Assembly (NCBI RefSeq): GCF_037974265.1
Contig: NZ_CP150233.1
Location: 1,922,001 to 1,986,000, forward strand
Source of the DNA: Paenibacillus sp. FSL R5-0623
GTDB lineage: Bacteria > Bacillota > Bacilli > Paenibacillales > Paenibacillaceae
Direction of reading: 5' to 3'
Length of the DNA stretch: 64,000 bases
Shown here: positions 8,915-18,144 of the stretch, one piece after another
How the letters are laid out: every line of letters starts with the position of its first letter
Position numbering within the stretch: the first letter of the stretch is position 1
The notes under the pieces: generated by a model
The model's input: the letters and a program-made list of their open reading frames with translations, nothing else
Told to the model about the DNA's origin: nothing
The model's database searches: none
Program-made: the position numbers and the translations under genes

Positions 8915-8943
8915 TTGACAAAGACAACAACCACACGCAAGAT
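8915..8943 (+). promoter_or_regulatory. Promoter of the thrS T-box transcript
   Basis: A perfect -35 TTGACA (8915-8920) is followed by 17 nt and a CAAGAT -10 (8938-8943). It lies just upstream of the T-box stem I. Confidence 0.6.
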
Positions 8944-8949
8944 CGGTGC

Positions 8950-9198
8950 AGAGAGAGGAACCTAGGCTGGAATTTCCTCCGGATATCACGTATGGTTTAC
9001 CCCTTTGTAGCTGCAATTTTGAAAGTGGAGTTAGAATATCGCCTTTATGGGGGATTATCCGCGAGTAAGGATCTGCCGGGTCATGCCCGTTATCGTCATG
9101 CCAATGAGGGCTGTATTTCCGAATATGGATGAATCAGCTGAATTAGGGTGGAACCACGAGTATAAAACACTCGTCCCTTTGCCGGGACGGGTGTTTTT
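8950..9198 (+). promoter_or_regulatory. T-box leader controlling thrS
   Basis: Tandem evidence for a threonyl T-box: a purine-rich GCAGAGAGAGGAAC start of stem I near 8948, the conserved T-box AGGGTGGAACCACG at 9145-9158, and a terminator with arms AACACTCGTCCC (9166-9177) and GGGACGGGTGTT (9184-9195) followed by Ts. The T-box core lies just before the terminator, as needed for antitermination by uncharged tRNA. The best specifier candidate is the Thr codon ACC at 8999-9001, just before the 3' arm of stem I; this is inferred from position, not from a full fold. Confidence 0.92.
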
Positions 9199-9292
9199 TG
9201 CGTTCCTTTGCAAAATGACTGGAATAGCAATAGATAATCAGTCCATAAATATCTGGACATGAAGGTTACATTAACAGGAGGAATGAGAAAAA

Positions 9293-11230
9293 ATGGCAGT
9301 GAACATTAAATTACCGGATGGTTCGGTACGTGAGTACACCGATGGCAGCAGCATTGAGGACGTAGCCGCTTCAATTAGCAGCGGATTGCGCAAAAATGCC
9401 GCAGCCGGCAAGCTGGATGGTATCGTGGTGGACTTGTCCACAACACTTCATGAGGGAGCATTGGTGGAGATCGTAACGCTGGATTCACCAGAAGGACTTG
9501 AAGTGATGCGTCATAGTACAGCTCACTTAATGGCTCAAGCAGTGAAACGTTTATATGGTAACAAAGAGGTACGCCTCGGTATTGGCCCTGTCATTGAAGA
9601 TGGTTTTTACTATGATATGGACCTCGAACATGCGCTCAATCCTGAAGATCTACAAAAGATCGAGAAGGAAATGGAACGTATTGTGAACGAGAACTTGCCA
9701 ATTGTACGTAAGGAAGTTAGCCGCGAGGACGCGATCAAAACGTTTGAAGAAGTGGGCGATCCTTACAAACTTGAGTTGATTCGTGATTTGCCAGCGGACA
9801 GCGTGATCACGATTTATGAGCAAGGTGAATTCTTCGACTTGTGTCGTGGTCCTCACGTACCATCGACTAGCAAAATCAAAGTGTTCAAACTGATGAATGT
9901 CGCAGGTGCTTACTGGCGTGGAGATAGCAAAAACAAAATGCTTCAACGTATCTATGGTACGGCTTTTGTGAAAAAAGCACAGCTGGACGAGCATTTGCAC
10001 TTCCTCGAAGAAGCTAAAAAACGGGATCACCGTAAGTTGGGTAAAGAGCTGGAAATGTTCACTTTCTCCCAACTGGTCGGCCAAGGCCTGCCAATCTGGT
10101 TGCCTAATGGTGCGAAGCTGCGCCGTACTCTGGAGCGTTATATTGTGGATCTGGAAGAAAGCCTGGGATACCAGCATGTATACACACCGGTTCTGGGTAA
10201 CGTGGAATTGTACAAAACATCTGGACACTGGGAGCACTACCAGGAAGATATGTTCCCGAAAATGGTAATGGATAACGAGGAACTTGTTCTCCGTCCAATG
10301 AACTGTCCTCACCATATGATGGTGTACAAGTCCAGCATGCACAGCTACCGTGATCTGCCAATTCGTATTGCAGAACTTGGTATGATGCACCGTTATGAAA
10401 TGTCGGGAGCATTAACAGGTCTGCACCGCGTACGTGCAATGACACTGAACGACTCACACATTTTTGCACGCCCGGATCAGATCAAAGAAGAGTTCGCTCG
10501 TGTTATCGAGTTGATTCAAACAGTCTATAAGGATTTCGGTATTAACGAATACCGTTTCCGTTTGTCCTATCGTGATCCGCAGGATACCGAGAAATACTTC
10601 CAGAACGACGAGATGTGGGAAATGTCCCAACGCATGCTGCGTGAAGTTGTGGAAGAGCTCGACCTTCCATTCTATGAAGCTGAAGGTGAAGCGGCGTTCT
10701 ACGGTCCAAAGCTGGATGTTCAGATCAAAACAGCCCTGGGCAAAGAAGAGACATTGTCTACGGTTCAACTGGACTTCCTGTTGCCTGAGCGATTTGAACT
10801 TGAATATGTGGGAGATGACGGACAGAAACATCGTCCGGTCGTTATTCACCGCGGTGTAATTAGTACAATGGAACGTTTCACAGCATTCTTGCTGGAGAAC
10901 TTTGCAGGAGCTTTCCCATTGTGGTTGTCTCCAGTACAGGCAAAAGTGATCCCGGTATCCGGAAACTTCGACGATTATGCGCGTGAAGTGGAAGGGAAGC
11001 TGAAACGTGCGGGAATCTCTGCTGAAGCCGATCTGCGGAATGAGAAGCTTGGATATAAAATCCGTGAGGCGCAGCTTGAGAAAATGCCTTATATGTTTGT
11101 TGTCGGTGAGAATGAGCGTAATGCAGAAGCGGTATCCGTGCGTAAGCGTGGAGAAGGCGATCTGGGAATGAAACCGCTCGATGAGATTATCGCTCAATTG
11201 AAAGAAGAAATCGCAACACGTTTGGTATAA
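9293..11230 (+). CDS. thrS: Threonyl-tRNA synthetase
   Basis: A 645-residue class II synthetase charging tRNA-Thr in the cytoplasm. Domains in order: TGS (1-62), the alanyl/threonyl editing domain with [12 protein letters not shown] (about 72) and an H/C zinc site, the class II catalytic core with zinc Cys in [12 protein letters not shown] (about 335) and motif 3 around [13 protein letters not shown] (about 518), and the anticodon-binding domain at the C-terminus. Length equals the usual bacterial size. AGGAGG precedes the ATG. Regulated by the T-box leader immediately upstream. Codon use is strongly biased, as in highly expressed genes. Confidence 0.97.
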   Translation: MAVNIKLPDGSVREYTDGSSIEDVAASISSGLRKNAAAGKLDGIVVDLSTTLHEGALVEIVTLDSPEGLEVMRHSTAHLMAQAVKRLYGNKEVRLGIGPVIEDGFYYDMDLEHALNPEDLQKIEKEMERIVNENLPIVRKEVSREDAIKTFEEVGDPYKLELIRDLPADSVITIYEQGEFFDLCRGPHVPSTSKIKVFKLMNVAGAYWRGDSKNKMLQRIYGTAFVKKAQLDEHLHFLEEAKKRDHRKLGKELEMFTFSQLVGQGLPIWLPNGAKLRRTLERYIVDLEESLGYQHVYTPVLGNVELYKTSGHWEHYQEDMFPKMVMDNEELVLRPMNCPHHMMVYKSSMHSYRDLPIRIAELGMMHRYEMSGALTGLHRVRAMTLNDSHIFARPDQIKEEFARVIELIQTVYKDFGINEYRFRLSYRDPQDTEKYFQNDEMWEMSQRMLREVVEELDLPFYEAEGEAAFYGPKLDVQIKTALGKEETLSTVQLDFLLPERFELEYVGDDGQKHRPVVIHRGVISTMERFTAFLLENFAGAFPLWLSPVQAKVIPVSGNFDDYAREVEGKLKRAGISAEADLRNEKLGYKIREAQLEKMPYMFVVGENERNAEAVSVRKRGEGDLGMKPLDEIIAQLKEEIATRLV

Positions 11231-11286
11231 ATGAACAAATGATCTATCGGATAACCAGTGCATAAGTTGCGCTGATCACTCTGCAT

Positions 11287-11333
11287 AACGCCTGGATAAC
11301 ATGGGATTGACCTATGTTATTCAGGCGTTTTTT
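11287..11333 (+). terminator. Intrinsic terminator of thrS
   Basis: A long hairpin (AACGCCTG..ATAACAT pairing with ATGTTAT..CAGGCGTT) is followed by a U-tract. Confidence 0.85.
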
Positions 11334-11406
11334 CGTAGTGTTTGCAGTAAAAAGTATAGATTAATTGCTTTTTGGAAAACCTTTGCAGTGAGGGGGAGGT
11401 TATACA

Positions 11407-12198
11407 ATGAAAAAGCAATTCTCAATTCAGAAGAAACATATACGGGGTTTATTGGTTGGCTGTGTGATGTTCGCTGGGATGATGATTAACCTGAATCAGG
11501 CGGATGCCTATACATTTGAAGAGGAAAGTACAGTACTGCATGTCGAGAGTCAGAGCAGCGGCAGTGAAGGTCCAATTATTGAAACTTCCAGCAAGTCGGA
11601 TCAAGAATTTCCAGAACAGGTCAGCCATCAATACAGTGATGAAGCCCACCTGACGACCATGGTGTATATGGCTTTATTATGGTCACCACAACCAATGGTC
11701 ATTCCAAGACCTGAGCTTCCAGAGAAACAAGTGGCAGATCCGTCTATGCCGGTACTTGCTCCGCGTTCAGAACAAATCCTGGGTACACAAAAGGTTACAG
11801 CAACGGGATATACGGCAGGTGTGGAGTCTACAGGAAAAGGACCAAAACATCCTCAATACGGAATTACGTATTCTGGTGTCAAAGTACGCCGTGATAAAGA
11901 AACAGTTTCCACGATTGCAGCTGATCCAAAATTGTTCCCGATGGGTTCCATTCTGTATATTCCGGGCTATGGATACGGAATTGTTGCAGATACCGGTTCA
12001 GCGATCAAAGGCAATAAAATCGATCTATATTTCCCTACAACGAAGCAAGTGTACAAGGAATGGGGCAAAAAGGACGTTGAGGTACAAGTAATTAGACAAG
12101 GCGCCGGGAAGTGCACAGAAAAGATGCTCAGCGAGTTGGCAGATGCGATCGACGTGTACAAATCCGTACCGGACTCGTGGCTGGACAAGGCCATATAA
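11407..12198 (+). CDS. Secreted 3D-domain cell-wall protein
   Basis: A 263-residue protein with a signal peptide or anchor (residues 15-35, [15 protein letters not shown]) and a C-terminal 3D domain starting at about residue 125 ([17 protein letters not shown]). The three conserved Asp positions appear in [27 protein letters not shown] and NKIDLYFPT. These domains share a double-psi barrel with MltA-type lytic transglycosylases and occur in Firmicute Rpf-like and YuiC/YocH proteins, so remodelling of peptidoglycan is the likely role. GGGGGAGG lies 7 nt before the ATG. It is a single-gene unit following the thrS terminator. Confidence 0.85.
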   Translation: MKKQFSIQKKHIRGLLVGCVMFAGMMINLNQADAYTFEEESTVLHVESQSSGSEGPIIETSSKSDQEFPEQVSHQYSDEAHLTTMVYMALLWSPQPMVIPRPELPEKQVADPSMPVLAPRSEQILGTQKVTATGYTAGVESTGKGPKHPQYGITYSGVKVRRDKETVSTIAADPKLFPMGSILYIPGYGYGIVADTGSAIKGNKIDLYFPTTKQVYKEWGKKDVEVQVIRQGAGKCTEKMLSELADAIDVYKSVPDSWLDKAI

Positions 12199-12213
12199 TT
12201 TCACCTGGTCACA

Positions 12214-12244
12214 TGAATAACTGAAGTGCTCTCTTCACATAATA
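12214..12244 (+). promoter_or_regulatory. Sigma-G-like forespore promoter of the SASP gene
   Basis: TGAATA (12214-12219), 18 nt, then CATAATA (12238-12244) closely fits the sigma-G/sigma-F pattern known from B. subtilis ssp genes. The predicted transcript would start near 12251, at GGGG of a small hairpin. Confidence 0.65.
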
Positions 12245-12250
12245 TTGACT

Positions 12251-12297
12251 GGGGACGAACCCCGCGGTGCAGCAATGCAACGTAAATATGAAGAGAG
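12251..12297 (+). promoter_or_regulatory. Structured 5' leader of the SASP mRNA
   Basis: From the predicted start the RNA begins with GGGG-ACGAA-CCCC (12251 on) and then TGCA-GCAA-TGCA (12268-12279) before the AGAGAGGTG ribosome binding region. The 5'-terminal hairpin is the type of element that protects mRNA ends. In the DNA the flanks CTCTTCA (12231) and TGAAGAG (12289) also form a dyad around it. Confidence 0.4.
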
Positions 12298-12309
12298 AGG
12301 TGATTCGTT

Positions 12310-12531
12310 GTGGCTAAGAAATCACAAGGACAAGGGTACCAAACGCCAAACGAGAAGTACAATGCAGAGTTTGGAGAAGAGAATGCATCAGCTAAAGTGA
12401 AACAATCCGCTCAAAACAAAGTACAAGATAATTTCCAAACACCTGATGAAAAATTCAATGCCGAGTTCGGTGTAGAAAACACAGGCCAAACTGGCCAAGG
12501 TCAAGGCAAAGCATCAAAATACAAAAAATAA
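12310..12531 (+). CDS. Gamma-type small acid-soluble spore protein
   Basis: A 73-residue, Gln/Asn/Lys-rich protein with two tandem repeats: TPNEKYNAEFGEENAS and TPDEKFNAEFGVENTG. The AEFG.EN unit recalls the EFG.E repeats of gamma-type SASP (SspE), spore storage proteins degraded by GPR during germination. A sigma-G-like promoter directly upstream supports this. The start is GTG at 12310, with AGAGAGG 9 nt upstream. Composition and repeats fit the family, but similarity to SspE is at the level of pattern, so family assignment should be confirmed. Confidence 0.75.
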   Translation: MAKKSQGQGYQTPNEKYNAEFGEENASAKVKQSAQNKVQDNFQTPDEKFNAEFGVENTGQTGQGQGKASKYKK

Positions 12532-12562
12532 TTGAAGATTCAATAATCTTATGATGATTCAG

Positions 12563-12592
12563 CACCCTGGAGCAAAAGCTCCGGGGTGTTTT
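12563..12592 (+). terminator. Intrinsic terminator of the SASP gene
   Basis: The arms CACCCTGGAGC and GCTCCGGGGTG enclose AAAA and are followed by TTTT. Confidence 0.85.
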
Positions 12593-12625
12593 ACATATGC
12601 GGATTTTTTACATAAATATCCTCCC

Positions 12626-12647
12626 ATCTCAGTCTCGAGACCGAGAT
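12626..12647 (+). promoter_or_regulatory. 22-bp palindrome upstream of liaFSR, candidate LiaR operator
   Basis: The arms ATCTC-A-GTCTC and GAGAC-C-GAGAT are symmetrical except for one pair of positions, around a central CTCGAG. It lies about 80 bp before the liaF ATG, where an autoregulatory LiaR site would be expected. Assignment to LiaR is inference. Confidence 0.45.
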
Positions 12648-12728
12648 AACTTCCATCTGCCGCCGCTGTTCTCATTGTTCTGTCTGAGTTACACTGGATA
12701 CAGAATACAGACAAAGGAGACATGAGCG

Positions 12729-13757
12729 ATGAAACGATCGACGCGTGACCGCTGGTGGGTTGGCATACCTCTTATTGCTATTGGTGCGATGATCTTGTTC
12801 AGACAATTGGGATATGACATTGATGTTGGATATATTTTCAGAACATATTGGCCGTTATTTCTGATCTGGTGGGGGGTCAAAGGAATATCCGAGATTCGTC
12901 GCAACGGGGGTTACGCCTTCATTGGACCGGTAATTGTCCTCGCGATCGGTGGTTACTTCCTAGCCCGTAACCTGGGATGGATTGATTACTCCATGGGGGA
13001 GTTCATCCGTTATCTGATTCCGATTATGCTGATTGGCGGAGGATTGTTCGTGCTGATTGGGCCACGACGTCGTGATCGGAAACATCATGACAAGATGCAG
13101 CCACCTCCAGCACCAGAGCAACCTTATAAACCGTTAGCTCCGGAGGATCTGGAGATGCCGTCGTCGTTTGACGAACAGTTCGAGAAAACATTTGGCAAAC
13201 CAAAACAGGAACAGAAGAACGATGCATATGGCCCTCATTTCACAGGATCAACGGATTCATCATCACAAGGGCATCAATATAAGAAGAAACATCAATCGTA
13301 TAACTCTAACGATACCGGATATGGAGAACATTATGATGATGGCTACGGAAATGGTTATGGGAATTATGGCAATGGCAATACCATTAATAAATCAGCATTC
13401 ATTGGTGATCTGTACATGGGGCAGGAAGTATTCTCGTTGAAACCCATGAACATCTCGGCTTTTATCGGAGATACCGTAATTGATTTAACCAAAGCACAGA
13501 TTCCTTATGGGGAGACGAAGATTGTCATTTCTTCATTTATTGGGGATGTGAAAGTGTTTGTTCCAGAAGATATGGATCTGGGTGTGACGGTGACGACAAA
13601 TTCCTTCATTGGAGATATGTCACTGTTGAACCAGAAACGCGGCGGATTCCTGAGTAGTGCCCAGGCTGAAACTGCCCATTACCATGAAGCAAGCAAAAAA
13701 GTACGGATTATTGTAAGTGTGTTTATCGGAGACGTCAAAGTGAATAAGGTGGGCTAA
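12729..13757 (+). CDS. liaF: LiaF-like inhibitor of the LiaRS cell-envelope stress system
   Basis: A 342-residue protein with four hydrophobic N-terminal segments (residues 10-112), a Gly/Tyr/Asn/His-rich low-complexity linker (about 160-215), and a C-terminal LiaF domain made of repeated FIGD turns: SAFIGDLY, SAFIGDTV, SSFIGDVK, NSFIGDMS and SVFIGDVK, with about 24-40 residues between them. In B. subtilis LiaF holds the LiaS kinase inactive until envelope damage (bacitracin, daptomycin-type stress). AAAGGAG precedes the ATG. Genes for kinase and regulator follow with 3-nt and 18-nt gaps, forming liaFSR. Confidence 0.88.
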   Translation: MKRSTRDRWWVGIPLIAIGAMILFRQLGYDIDVGYIFRTYWPLFLIWWGVKGISEIRRNGGYAFIGPVIVLAIGGYFLARNLGWIDYSMGEFIRYLIPIMLIGGGLFVLIGPRRRDRKHHDKMQPPPAPEQPYKPLAPEDLEMPSSFDEQFEKTFGKPKQEQKNDAYGPHFTGSTDSSSQGHQYKKKHQSYNSNDTGYGEHYDDGYGNGYGNYGNGNTINKSAFIGDLYMGQEVFSLKPMNISAFIGDTVIDLTKAQIPYGETKIVISSFIGDVKVFVPEDMDLGVTVTTNSFIGDMSLLNQKRGGFLSSAQAETAHYHEASKKVRIIVSVFIGDVKVNKVG

Positions 13758-13760
13758 CGC

Positions 13761-14786
13761 ATGATTCGAACAATTCTCAAGGCCAATAAATGGGAACTGA
13801 TGATGTATTTTGCGCTAACCGGTCTGATTACGCTGGGCGGATTCTATCTATTGTATGGAGAGGTGTTGATGGGGGCTGGTCGTCAGCGGGCATGGACCTA
13901 TGTTGCCGTTGTTGTGCTGGCCACCGTTATCACCGGATATATCGCTGCATTACGACTCCAACGCAAGATCGACCTGCTTGATCTCAACATGTTGAAAGTG
14001 TCCAAGGGTAATCTGGCGGTGCGCATGCCTGAAGCGGATGACGCTTCGTTTGGTCGTGTCTATCAGGAATTCAATGTCATGATGGATTCGATTGAGAAAA
14101 AGATGAGACTGCTTCAGCGCCTCGGTGAGCAGGAAGTCATTGAGAAGGAGCAAGCCTCGGAGCGGGCTGTGCTTGAAGAGCGCAAACGAATGGCAAGGGA
14201 CCTTCATGACACGGTTAGCCAGCAGCTGTTTGCCATGCATATGTCGGCTTCGTCCTTACCTCGTCTGCTGGAGATGAATCCTGAACATGGCGGTAAAGTA
14301 CTAGACCAGTTAATCCAGATGTCACATATTGCACAGCGTCAGATGCGAGGACTCATTGCTCAACTTCGACCTGTGGAGCTGGAAGGGCGTGATCTCACCG
14401 CAGCACTGGATAGTTGGTTTCCTGATTATTGCAGGCAGAATGGTCTTAAAGGTGTGAAAGAGCTGGAACTGGATGGCGGAATCTCGGATGCCATTGAGCA
14501 CCAGCTGTTTCTTGTTATTCAGGAGGCGGTTGCCAATGTTGTGAAGCATGCAGAGGCGGGAGTGGTTAGTCTGTCCATACGGGAGAGTGAACATCAGATC
14601 AGTATGAGCATCAGCGATGATGGTCAGGGATTTTTGCAGCAAGCGGAGCGTCCGGGTTCATACGGGTTATCTACCATGCGTGAACGGGCGGAGAAGCTTG
14701 GGGGGCAAGTTCAGATTATATCAAAGCCGGGCGCGGGAACGACGGTACGGGTATTGATCCCGAAATTTCCGAATGTATCTGAATGA
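13761..14786 (+). CDS. liaS: LiaS-like sensor histidine kinase
   Basis: A 341-residue membrane histidine kinase: two transmembrane helices (residues 15-35 and 45-65) with a very short extracellular loop, HAMP (about 68-120), HisKA_3 dimerisation domain with the phospho-accepting His in ARDLHDTVSQQLF, and an HATPase_c domain with the N box VIQEAVANVVKHA and G boxes DDGQGF and GSYGLSTMRERAE. The short loop is typical of intramembrane-sensing kinases that depend on an accessory protein, here LiaF. Confidence 0.9.
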   Translation: MIRTILKANKWELMMYFALTGLITLGGFYLLYGEVLMGAGRQRAWTYVAVVVLATVITGYIAALRLQRKIDLLDLNMLKVSKGNLAVRMPEADDASFGRVYQEFNVMMDSIEKKMRLLQRLGEQEVIEKEQASERAVLEERKRMARDLHDTVSQQLFAMHMSASSLPRLLEMNPEHGGKVLDQLIQMSHIAQRQMRGLIAQLRPVELEGRDLTAALDSWFPDYCRQNGLKGVKELELDGGISDAIEHQLFLVIQEAVANVVKHAEAGVVSLSIRESEHQISMSISDDGQGFLQQAERPGSYGLSTMRERAEKLGGQVQIISKPGAGTTVRVLIPKFPNVSE

Positions 14787-14804
14787 ACTAGAGGGGGAGA
14801 CGGA

Positions 14805-15467
14805 ATGAGTGGGAAAGTAAACGTAATGATTGTGGATGACCATGACATGGTACGAATGGGGTTGAAAACGTATCTGATGCTGGAACCTACTTTTCATGTG
14901 ATGGGGGAAGCGGGCCACGGGCAGGATGCGCTTGATCAGTTACGTAAGTTAAATGATAGTGAAATGCCGGATCTGATCCTGATGGATCTGATGATGCCGG
15001 TAATGAATGGCGCTGAAGCAACAAAAGCCATCATGACTGAATTTCCAGGGATGAAAATTGTGATGCTCACCAGTTTCCTGGAGGATGATCTGGTTGTGCA
15101 AGCAATTGAAGCGGGTGCGGTAAGTTATGTGCTGAAGACAGTCTCTGCTGAAGAACTGATCTATGCTCTGCAAGGGGCCTATAGAGGCATGCCTGTTATG
15201 ACAGGTGATGTGTCGCAGGCATTAACCCGGGGAATCAGACAACGTACAGCGAGAGAGAGTGAATCAGGTCTGACTGAACGGGAGAAGGAAGTGCTGCTGC
15301 TTATTGCAGAGGGAAAGACCAACAAAGACATTGGAGAAGAATTACATATCAGTATCAAAACCGTCAAAACACATGTGAGCAACCTGCTGATGAAATGTGA
15401 GATGGACGATCGTACACAATTGGCCATCTATGCGCATCGTCAGGGTTGGGTGAAAACGAAAGGGTAA
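14805..15467 (+). CDS. liaR: LiaR-like NarL/LuxR-family response regulator
   Basis: A 220-residue regulator: receiver domain with acidic pocket VDDHD and phospho-acceptor Asp in LILMDLMMP, conserved Thr/Ser in MLTSF and Lys in YVLKTV, then a LuxR-type HTH (LTEREKEVLLLIAEGKTNKDIGEELHISIKTVKTHVSNLLMK split across residues 155-200). It is the partner of the adjacent LiaS. A strong GGGGGAG site precedes the ATG. Confidence 0.92.
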   Translation: MSGKVNVMIVDDHDMVRMGLKTYLMLEPTFHVMGEAGHGQDALDQLRKLNDSEMPDLILMDLMMPVMNGAEATKAIMTEFPGMKIVMLTSFLEDDLVVQAIEAGAVSYVLKTVSAEELIYALQGAYRGMPVMTGDVSQALTRGIRQRTARESESGLTEREKEVLLLIAEGKTNKDIGEELHISIKTVKTHVSNLLMKCEMDDRTQLAIYAHRQGWVKTKG

Positions 15468-15579
15468 AATGCTGTAGTGACGGGGAAAAGAGTCTATTCT
15501 TACGTGCTTTTATCTCCTTTTTAATTGTTTTTAAGGTACGGTTAAGGTTTAAAGTACAAAATAAGAACAGTTAAAGAAT

Positions 15580-15599
15580 ATCTCTTGGGAATAAGAGAT
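15580..15599 (+). promoter_or_regulatory. Inverted repeat before the htrA-like gene
   Basis: ATCTCTT (15580-15586) and AAGAGAT (15593-15599) form a perfect 7-bp dyad with a 6-nt centre, ending just before the GGGAGG ribosome binding site. It could be an operator or a leader hairpin. Confidence 0.3.
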
Positions 15600-15615
15600 T
15601 GGGAGGTAGAGAGGC

Positions 15616-17277
15616 ATGGACGAACGCAACTATAGATCGAACCGTCAAGACGAGGAAAACGAAGCCAAACAAATGGAGAACCGCAATTCTTCCGGAACGG
15701 ACGAATCCTCCTATTATTATTCTTATGGACCTTTTCAGTCCGTGAATCAGGAAGATACAGCAAATCACATGGGAAGCAATAATCAGCGTGAAGAAGGAAA
15801 TGTAGAGATTACAAAACCTGATCCGGTGAGGCCCGTACCTACTTACTATAATAGCGAATCATCCGAACAAGCGAAAAGATCATCAGGCGGTGGAAACGCC
15901 TCAGGCAACGGTGGAGATCAAGGGAATGGCGGCAAAGGCAATTGGAACTATAATAACCGCAAGCCGCGTTCTTCCGTAAGATCACTTCTATTTTCCTTTA
16001 TTGCCGGTATGCTGGTCATCACTGTTCTCATGTACACCGCTGATAGAACAAACATGTTCACACCGGAGACGGCACTTACGAACACGGACAATCAAAGTTC
16101 AGGACAGGAAGCATCCACAAACACAGGCGGAGGTAACAATGTCACAGCGTCGTTACTGCCAACAGGCAAAGAAGATGTGTCTTCCGTAGTAACAAGTACA
16201 AGTCCTGCTGTCGTTAAAATTGAAACACTCGCGAAGCAATCTTCACGTACAGGATTGGGTCAGGGTGGATCCAATACAAGCGATCCGCTGTACCAATACT
16301 TCTTTGGTAATGGCGGCGGAACGGAAGGCAATCAAGGCCAAAGCCAGCAACCACAAAGCAGTAATCAGCTTGTGCCTATGGGCATTGGTTCCGGGTTCAT
16401 TTTTGACAAAGAAGGATATATCCTGACGAATCAACACGTTGTTCAGGGTGCAGACGTAATCCAGGTAACCCTGGAGAACAACAGCAAGCCTTATGAAGCG
16501 AAACTGCTGGGAAGCAGCTTTGATCTGGATCTGGCTGTATTGAAAATTGAGAAAAACAGTGGTGACGATGCGTTCCCTGTAGCTCCACTGGGTGATTCCA
16601 ATAGTACTCAAGTCGGTGAGTGGCTTGTAGCTATCGGTAACCCTGAAGGGTTCGAACACACGGTTACAGCAGGTGTACTGAGTGCCAAAGAACGTACGAT
16701 CAGCATTCCAGATGAAGAAACAGGAAAAACACGTGAGTACAGCCATTTGCTGCAAACCGATGCTTCGATTAATCCGGGTAACTCCGGTGGTCCGTTGCTT
16801 AACCTGAATGGGGAAGTTATCGGAATGAACGTTGCAGTAAGCGCAGATGCACAGGGGATTGGTTTTGCAATCCCGTCGAGCGTCATCTCTGAAGCCGTTA
16901 AATATCTTAAAGAGGACAAAGAAGTTCCCAAAGAGCCAGTACCCTTTATCGGTGCATCTCTGATGGCTCTCACGCCTGAAGTTGCTAAACAAATGGGAAC
17001 AGACGTTACCGAAGGTTCAGTTGTAGCCAGCACGATCTTCCAATCACCGGCTTACCAAGCAGATCTTCGTGCATATGACATCATCACAGGTGCCAACGGT
17101 ACGCCTTACGCCACAAGTCAAGATCTAATTGATTTTATCAAGAAACAGGAAATCGGCAGTGAAGTGACATTAAACGTGGTGCGTGACGGTAAGAAAATGG
17201 ATCTGAAAATCAAAATCGGCAACAAAAATGATTTTGATACTTCCCAAACAACAGGTACACAACAGCAGCAACCATAA
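15616..17277 (+). CDS. HtrA/DegP-type membrane-anchored serine protease with PDZ domain
   Basis: A 553-residue protein: a long hydrophilic, Asn/Gln/Ser-rich cytoplasmic N-terminus (1-120), one transmembrane helix (about 125-142, LLFSFIAGMLVITVLMY), a trypsin-like domain with H274 (TNQHVV), D305 (DLAVLKI) and S390 (GNSGGPL), and a C-terminal PDZ domain (about 445-535). It degrades or refolds misfolded proteins outside the membrane. It resembles B. subtilis HtrA/HtrB/YyxA; which one cannot be decided. A two-component pair follows after a terminator, reminiscent of the CssRS-htrB neighbourhood. Confidence 0.9.
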   Translation: MDERNYRSNRQDEENEAKQMENRNSSGTDESSYYYSYGPFQSVNQEDTANHMGSNNQREEGNVEITKPDPVRPVPTYYNSESSEQAKRSSGGGNASGNGGDQGNGGKGNWNYNNRKPRSSVRSLLFSFIAGMLVITVLMYTADRTNMFTPETALTNTDNQSSGQEASTNTGGGNNVTASLLPTGKEDVSSVVTSTSPAVVKIETLAKQSSRTGLGQGGSNTSDPLYQYFFGNGGGTEGNQGQSQQPQSSNQLVPMGIGSGFIFDKEGYILTNQHVVQGADVIQVTLENNSKPYEAKLLGSSFDLDLAVLKIEKNSGDDAFPVAPLGDSNSTQVGEWLVAIGNPEGFEHTVTAGVLSAKERTISIPDEETGKTREYSHLLQTDASINPGNSGGPLLNLNGEVIGMNVAVSADAQGIGFAIPSSVISEAVKYLKEDKEVPKEPVPFIGASLMALTPEVAKQMGTDVTEGSVVASTIFQSPAYQADLRAYDIITGANGTPYATSQDLIDFIKKQEIGSEVTLNVVRDGKKMDLKIKIGNKNDFDTSQTTGTQQQQP

Positions 17278-17297
17278 TATCGGGCAAGGATTTACAG

Positions 17298-17331
17298 AAC
17301 GGAAGGGTTTGAAGGCCCTTCCGTTTTTTTT
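17298..17331 (+). terminator. Intrinsic terminator of the htrA-like gene
   Basis: The arms AACGGAAGGG and CCCTTCCGTT are followed by eight or more T residues. Confidence 0.9.
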
Positions 17332-17453
17332 GCCCTGATGGAGCAAGGTTACAATGGACCAGGACGGATTGGAGACCCCCTACTTGAAGATGCAGATTGT
17401 GCTTCTGCCTGTTACAATGGGATAAAACGTTAGGATAAAGGAGAAAGACCACC

Positions 17454-18143
17454 ATGCGCTCAACTATTTTGATTGTGGATGATGACGAAAAAATTGTATC
17501 CATGCTCCGCCGGGGGCTGGCTTTTGAAGGATATGAGGTACAGACGGCTTCCAATGGAGCTGAAGGCCTCAGCAAACTGATGGACAAGGAGCCGGACATC
17601 GTTGTGCTGGATGTGATGATGCCGCAGATTGACGGATTTGAGGTATGTCGCAGATTGAGAGAAGCAGGCAGCAAAGTGCCTGTGCTGATGCTGACGGCCA
17701 AGGATGAAGTACAGAGCCGGGTGACCGGACTGGACACGGGAGCCGATGACTACCTTGTAAAACCTTTTGCGCTGGAAGAATTATTGGCACGTGTCCGTGC
17801 ATTGCTGCGCCGCAAGTCTGATAGTGGAGGTACGCCGGACAACCGCTTAATGTATGAAGATATCATTTTGGACAATGACTCACGTGAAGTATTGCGAGAT
17901 GGGCAGCGTCTGGAGCTGACTGCCAAAGAATTCGAACTGTTGAATCTGTTCATGCAAAATCCAAGACGGGTACTGTCCCGTGATCTGATTATGGATAAAA
18001 TCTGGGGTTATGATTACAGCGGTGAGTCTAACGTGCTTGAAGTGTACATTGCCATGCTCAGACAGAAGACCGAAGAATACGGTGGCAAGCGTCTAATCCA
18101 GACCATCCGGGGAGCCGGCTATATTCTGAGAGGTGACTCTTAA
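17454..18143 (+). CDS. OmpR/PhoB-family response regulator
   Basis: A 229-residue regulator: receiver domain with D9-D11, phospho-acceptor D53 (VVLDVMMP), T/S in MLTAKD and K in YLVKPF, then a winged-helix DNA-binding domain (about 130-226) with RVLSRDLIMDKIWGYD and LIQTIRGAGYIL. It resembles MprA/CssR-type regulators. The kinase gene starts 1 nt after its stop, so they form one operon. The neighbouring HtrA protease suggests a secretion or envelope stress role, which is inference from context. Confidence 0.9.
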   Translation: MRSTILIVDDDEKIVSMLRRGLAFEGYEVQTASNGAEGLSKLMDKEPDIVVLDVMMPQIDGFEVCRRLREAGSKVPVLMLTAKDEVQSRVTGLDTGADDYLVKPFALEELLARVRALLRRKSDSGGTPDNRLMYEDIILDNDSREVLRDGQRLELTAKEFELLNLFMQNPRRVLSRDLIMDKIWGYDYSGESNVLEVYIAMLRQKTEEYGGKRLIQTIRGAGYILRGDS

Positions 18144-18144
18144 T

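Noticed and set aside
9047..9262. 71-residue frame in the thrS leader
   Set aside because: It lies inside the T-box and terminator; it is a by-product of the RNA element.
10454..11263. 269-residue minus-strand frame across thrS
   Set aside because: Antisense shadow of the strongly biased thrS gene.
16243..16992. 249-residue minus-strand frame across the htrA-like gene
   Set aside because: Shadow of the protease gene; no start signals.
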